A stretch of 64,000 nucleotides of DNA from Actinomadura madurae. Its GTDB lineage: Bacteria; Actinomycetota; Actinomycetes; Streptosporangiales; Streptosporangiaceae. Below, piece after piece: positions 61,101-64,000 of the stretch; the first letter of the stretch is position 1; the number at the start of each line of letters is the position of its first letter. A model generated the notes under the pieces. The model saw nothing but the letters and a program-made list of their open reading frames with translations. It ran no database searches and was not told the origin of the DNA. The stretch lies in NCBI RefSeq assembly GCF_900115095.1, contig NZ_FOVH01000013.1:62001-126000 (forward strand), in the 5' to 3' direction. The position numbers were made by a program, and so were the translations under genes.

Positions 61101-64000
61101 GCCCGGCGAGGTCGAGGCCGCGGTCCGCGCCCACCCGGCGGTGCGCCGCGCCGTCGCCGCCGTGGTGGCCGACGAGGGCGGCACGCCGCGGCTGCGCGCC
61201 ATGGCCGCGATCGGCGACGCCCCCGCCACCGGGGACCTCGCCGAGGAGATCCGGGCCGGCTGCGCCCGGTCGCTGCCGCCCGCGATGCTCCCGGAACTGG
61301 TCCTGCCGGTCGCCGAGCTCCCCCTCACGCCGGGCGGGAAGGTCGACCGGCGGGCCGTCCGCGCCGCCTTGGCCGCGCCGCCCGCCCTGCGGGCCGGCGA
61401 CCGGCACGACCGGTTCGACGCGCCGCGGGGGCCGATGGAGGAGGCCGTGGCCTCGCTGTGGGCCGACCTGCTCGGCACCGGTCCCGTCGCCCGCGGCGAC
61501 GACTTCTTCCGGCTCGGCGGCGACAGCCTGTCCGCCACCCGCTCGGTGTCCCGGCTGCGCGAACGCGTCCTGCCCGACGGGGCCCGGATCGGCGGTGTGG
61601 AACTCGGCGCCCTGCTGCGCACCCGGACCGTCGCCGCGTTCGCCGCGACGCTGCGCCCCGAGGCCGGCGACGGCGCCGCGCCCGCCCCGGCCCTCGTCGC
61701 CGACCCCGCGAATCGGGGCGAGCCGTTCCCGCTGACCGACGTCCAGCACGCCTACCTGCTCGGCCGCGACGCGAGCCTCCCGCTCGGCGGCATCGGCGCC
61801 AACTTCTACCTCGAACTCGACGGCGCCGGGCTGGACGTCGCGCGCTTCACCCGCGCGTGGGACCGGCTCATCGCCCGGCACGAGATGCTCCGCGCCGTGG
61901 TCGCCGACGGCCGCCAGCGCATCCTGCCGGTGCCGGAGGTGCCCGGCCTCACCGTGCGGACCTGGGCGGCGGCCGACGCCGACGCGGCCCGGCGACTGCT
62001 GCGGCCCCTGCGGGATCGGACGTTCGACCCGGCGTGCTGGCCGCTGTTCGCCGCCGAGGTCGTCCGGTACGGGACGGGACGGGTCCGCGTCGGCATCAAC
62101 CTCGACCCCATCGTGTTCGACGGGCTCAGCGTCAAGACCCTCATGGCCGAGCTGGCCCGGATCTACGCCGACCCGGACGCCGCCCTTCCCGAGATCGGGC
62201 CGTCGTTCCGCGACTACGTGCTCAGCGTCCGTCCCGGCGCCGCCGAGCGCACGGCGGCCGAGGCGTACTGGTACGGCCGCCTGGACGAGCTGCCGCCCGG
62301 GCCGATGCTGCCGCTCGCGGCCGACCCGGCGACGCTCGGCCCTCCCCGGTTCACCCGGCACGCCCGCACGCTCCCGGCCGACGCGTGGGCGCGGATCAAG
62401 GACCGGGCCCGCGAGCACGGGCTGACGCCCTCGTCGGTCCTGCTGACCTGCTTCGCCGAGGTGCTGTCGCGGTGGAGCGCCGAACCGGACCTCACCCTCA
62501 ACCTGACGCTGTTCGACCGCCGCGACGTCCATCCCGACATCGAGCGGGTGGTCGGCGACTTCAGCTCGCTGATCCTGCTGGCCTACCGGCCGGGGCCGGG
62601 CACCTGGCTCGACCTCGCGCGCGAGACGCAGGAGCAGCTCGCCCGCGACATCGAGCACCGCGCGGTGTCGGCCGTGGAGGTGCAGCGCCGCCTCGCCCGG
62701 CGGGTCGGGGTCGGCGCGGCGGTCGCCCCGGTCGTGTTCACCAGCACGCTCGGCGCGGGCGGCGGCCTGTTCGACGGCGCCGGCGGCGACTTCCCCGCGT
62801 TCGTCGGCGGCGGTTCGCAGACGCCGCAGGTGTGGCTCGACCACCAGGTCGTCGAGCAGCACGGCGACCTGCTGCTGAGCTGGGACGTCGTCGAGAAGCT
62901 GTTCCCGGACGGCCTGATCGGCGACATGTTCGCCGCCTACCTCGCGCTGCTGGACCTCCTCGCCGACCCGGCGACCGCGGACGCCTGGAAGCGGCCCGTC
63001 CCCGACCTGCGTCCGTCCGGGCAGGTCGAGGTGCGGGAGCGGGTGAACGCGACGGCGGGGCCGGTGCCGGAGGGGTTGTTGCATGGCGGGTTCTTCCGGT
63101 GTGCGGCGAGGGGTCCGGGGCGGGTGGCGTTGCTGTGGGGTGGGTCGGGGTCGATGACGTATGGGGAGTTGTCGGCGAGGGCGCTTGGTGTGGCGGGTGT
63201 GCTGCGGGGGTGTGGTGTGCGTCCGGGCGACACGGTGGCGGTGTGCTTGCCGAAGGGTCCGGATCAGGTGGTGGCGGTACTGGGGGTGCTGGCCGCCGGG
63301 GCGGCGTATCTGCCGGTCGGTGTCGATCAGCCGCCCGCCCGCCGCGACCGCATCCTCGCTGGAGGTGATGCCCGCTGGGCGCTCACCGAGGGCTCCTCGG
63401 AATGGCCGCCCGGTGTCGAACCGATCAGCGTCGGCGAGACCCGGAACGCCCCAGCCCTCCAGGCACCGGTCGAGGTCTCCGCCGACATGACCGCCTATGT
63501 GGTGTTCACGTCGGGTTCGACGGGTGAGCCGAAGGGTGTGGAGATGACGCACCGGGCGGCGTTGAACACGGTGGAGGACATCAGCGCCCGGTACGGGGTG
63601 GGCTCGGATGACCGGGTGCTGGCGGTGTCGGCGCTGGATTTCGATCTGTCGGTGTACGACGTGTTCGGTCTGCTGGGCTCCGGTGGGGCGTTGGTGTTGG
63701 TGGAGGAGGGCGCACGGCGCGATCCTGAGCGCTGGCATGAGCTGGTGGCGCTGCATCAGGTGACGGTGTGGAACACCGTGCCGGTGCTGTTCGAGATGTT
63801 CCTCACCGCCGCCGCCTGGCAGCCCGCCGCACCGTTCGACACCCTGCGCCTGGTCCTGGTCTCCGGCGACTGGGTCGCCGTCGACCTCCACGAACGGCTT
63901 CGGGCACTGGCACCGGACTGCCAGCTGATCGCGCTCGGCGGCGCGACCGAAGCCGCGATCTGGTCCAACCACCACGAGATCTCCGACGGCCTCCCCGAAG
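58132..64000 (+). CDS. Non-ribosomal peptide synthetase ArCP-Cy-A-PCP-Cy-A..., 3'-truncated by the window edge
   Basis: At least 1956 residues; GAAGGAG lies upstream of ATG 58132. Domains: aryl carrier (~20-90, Ser54 in MLGFDSITTM); Cy1 (~105-555, DMLAADAVS and LFDREELHPDVPLLVGDFSS); A1 (~580-1080, TSGSTGVPKG, PLTPGGKVDRR); PCP (GGDS ~1128); Cy2 (~1197-1620, DPIVFDGLS, LFDRRDVHPDI); A2 (~1645 on, TSGSTGEPKG). The layout is that of PchE/HMWP2-type siderophore synthetases. Specificity residues by hand: A2 D-L-Y-N-L-S-L-I-W (cysteine); A1 D-L-Y-N-M-G-L-I-Q (Cys-like with two changes). Expected product: aryl cap, then (methyl)oxazoline or thiazoline, then thiazoline. The aryl ligase must lie beyond the edge. 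Confidence 0.92.
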   Translation, partial: MAEATFDQQFAPAQDTTAPAHHAAWFRDTAAGRLGLAPADLGDDADPIMLGFDSITTMALVGACRRRGVRVTFAELAERRTFGEWTALVAERAGPGSAAPPRVRHVEVDESEPFDLALMQHAYWVGRADEQELGGVSTHFYNEFDGRGVDPGRLEGAVRALLDRHAMLRVSFLDDGRQRILPASPWPGLTVHDLRDLRDEAVTARLEEIRDALSHRMLRIADGEVFDVRLSLLPGGRTRVHVNLDMLAADAVSFRTLTADLAALYEDPGRSLPPLSYGYPSYLADRRARDADPDGESAAERARARDWWRARLPELPGPPELPAGDLAREAGTAEGRPRPRVTRRHHWLGPDAKARLTDRARAHGITTAMALAAVFAETLGAWSADPRFLLNLPLFDREELHPDVPLLVGDFSSSLLLAADVSAPATFTERASALQDELRQAIAHAAYPGIEVLRDLSRLSGGERVLAPVVYTSALNLGELFADGVRRCFGDPAWIISQGPQVRLDAQVTELDGGILVNWDVRDEAFPPGVIDAMFGAFRDLVDLLATDEAAWTRPVPDPLPAGQRAVRDAANDTAAPQRRTLLHEGLFDGAAAHPGRPALLWDGGEMTYGDLAGRALSIAAALHAAGLRPGGTAAVTLPKGPDQAVAVLGVLAAGGVYVPVGVEQPGARRAAVHASGGIGWVLTDDAARIPDDLPGSPRVLELAACLAVPPAPAPADVSPDDPAYVLFTSGSTGVPKGVEITHRGAANTIEDLNDRFGVGPDDRVLAVSSLNFDLSVYDVFGLLAAGGAVVVPGEDDRRDAERWLGLMDRHRVTVWNTVPVLFDMLLTAAEAPGAPRGAVRRLALVMLGGDWVGLDLPGRLRALAPDCRCTVLGGATEASIQSVLYEVGEVDPRWRSIPYGRPLRNQRVRVADAQGRDRPDLVPGELWIGGAGVHGRYRGDDALTADRFVEHGGERWYRTGDRVCRLPDGNLEILGRTDFQVKIAGNRIEPGEVEAAVRAHPAVRRAVAAVVADEGGTPRLRAMAAIGDAPATGDLAEEIRAGCARSLPPAMLPELVLPVAELPLTPGGKVDRRAVRAALAAPPALRAGDRHDRFDAPRGPMEEAVASLWADLLGTGPVARGDDFFRLGGDSLSATRSVSRLRERVLPDGARIGGVELGALLRTRTVAAFAATLRPEAGDGAAPAPALVADPANRGEPFPLTDVQHAYLLGRDASLPLGGIGANFYLELDGAGLDVARFTRAWDRLIARHEMLRAVVADGRQRILPVPEVPGLTVRTWAAADADAARRLLRPLRDRTFDPACWPLFAAEVVRYGTGRVRVGINLDPIVFDGLSVKTLMAELARIYADPDAALPEIGPSFRDYVLSVRPGAAERTAAEAYWYGRLDELPPGPMLPLAADPATLGPPRFTRHARTLPADAWARIKDRAREHGLTPSSVLLTCFAEVLSRWSAEPDLTLNLTLFDRRDVHPDIERVVGDFSSLILLAYRPGPGTWLDLARETQEQLARDIEHRAVSAVEVQRRLARRVGVGAAVAPVVFTSTLGAGGGLFDGAGGDFPAFVGGGSQTPQVWLDHQVVEQHGDLLLSWDVVEKLFPDGLIGDMFAAYLALLDLLADPATADAWKRPVPDLRPSGQVEVRERVNATAGPVPEGLLHGGFFRCAARGPGRVALLWGGSGSMTYGELSARALGVAGVLRGCGVRPGDTVAVCLPKGPDQVVAVLGVLAAGAAYLPVGVDQPPARRDRILAGGDARWALTEGSSEWPPGVEPISVGETRNAPALQAPVEVSADMTAYVVFTSGSTGEPKGVEMTHRAALNTVEDISARYGVGSDDRVLAVSALDFDLSVYDVFGLLGSGGALVLVEEGARRDPERWHELVALHQVTVWNTVPVLFEMFLTAAAWQPAAPFDTLRLVLVSGDWVAVDLHERLRALAPDCQLIALGGATEAAIWSNHHEISDGLPE

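Noticed and set aside
58021..63975. Very long open frame on the minus strand opposite the NRPS
   Set aside because: Its product is a His/Gly/Arg/Val-rich sequence without domains; it is the antisense of GC-rich NRPS codons, whose plus-strand frame has full Cy, A and PCP motifs.
1..64000. tRNA, rRNA, CRISPR arrays, insertion sequences, phage genes or integration sites
   Set aside because: No repeat-spacer pattern, transposase or integrase motifs, tRNA-like cloverleaf or rRNA signature was seen by eye; a tRNA scan would be needed to exclude a cryptic case.

Overview
The window is very GC-rich, uses GTG and TTG starts freely, and packs genes into operons with 1-8 base stop/start overlaps. It carries two kinds of secondary-metabolite genes plus StrR-, ANTAR- and STAS-type regulators. 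This fits a filamentous actinomycete; Actinomadura or another Streptosporangiales member is my guess from content, not a proof.

Region 1 (1-8741) is the edge of a biosynthetic cluster that continues off the left end: a flavin-dependent halogenase (cut at its 5' end), a CPA2-type cation/proton antiporter, an MFS exporter, a StrR-like pathway regulator, a cold-shock-domain protein and a fused hydroxymandelate-oxidase/hydroxyphenylglycine-aminotransferase. The combination points to a halogenated, 4-hydroxyphenylglycine-containing peptide (glycopeptide, ramoplanin or enduracidin type). The oxidase half of the fusion looks catalytically degenerate.

Region 2 (8807-12032) holds a TetR regulator, a zinc-free quinone-oxidoreductase-like dehydrogenase and an msrB-msrA methionine sulfoxide repair operon.

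Region 3 (12081-31936) is a catabolic island of about 20 kb: a PrpF-type isomerase, a double-domain CoA transferase, an enoyl-CoA hydratase, a thiolase-fold protein without its cysteine plus a DUF35 partner (probably a retro-aldolase), an amidase, a complete Liv-type ABC importer, two carboxymuconolactone-decarboxylase-family proteins, a metallo-hydrolase, an SDR, two hydroxyisobutyrate-dehydrogenase-like enzymes and a cupin. Two paralogous FCD-type GntR regulators lie inside it. Four promoter regions share GTC-W-GAC boxes repeated with 8- or 16-base phasing, so the island looks like one regulon. The substrate is unknown.

Region 4 (31945-43062) is a mixed regulatory stretch: GAF-ANTAR protein, STAS anti-sigma antagonist, an HSL-family hydrolase with an ECF sigma factor, a two-component system, a protein made of four Clp-N-like repeats, a secreted esterase-like protein, and an ABC-2 exporter facing a TetR gene across a perfect operator-like palindrome.

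Region 5 (43551-64000) is a metallophore locus: a FecBCD-type importer with a methyltransferase behind a Nur-box-like site, a divergent YbtPQ/IrtAB-type ABC pair, a TetR-SHMT pair at a near-consensus iron (IdeR/DmdR) box, a peptide-type ABC importer with its second permease and both ATPases fused, and an NRPS (ArCP-Cy-A-PCP-Cy-A...) that runs off the right end. The SHMT and the altered Cys-type code of the first A domain suggest alpha-methylserine, hence a methyloxazoline next to a thiazoline. This is inference.
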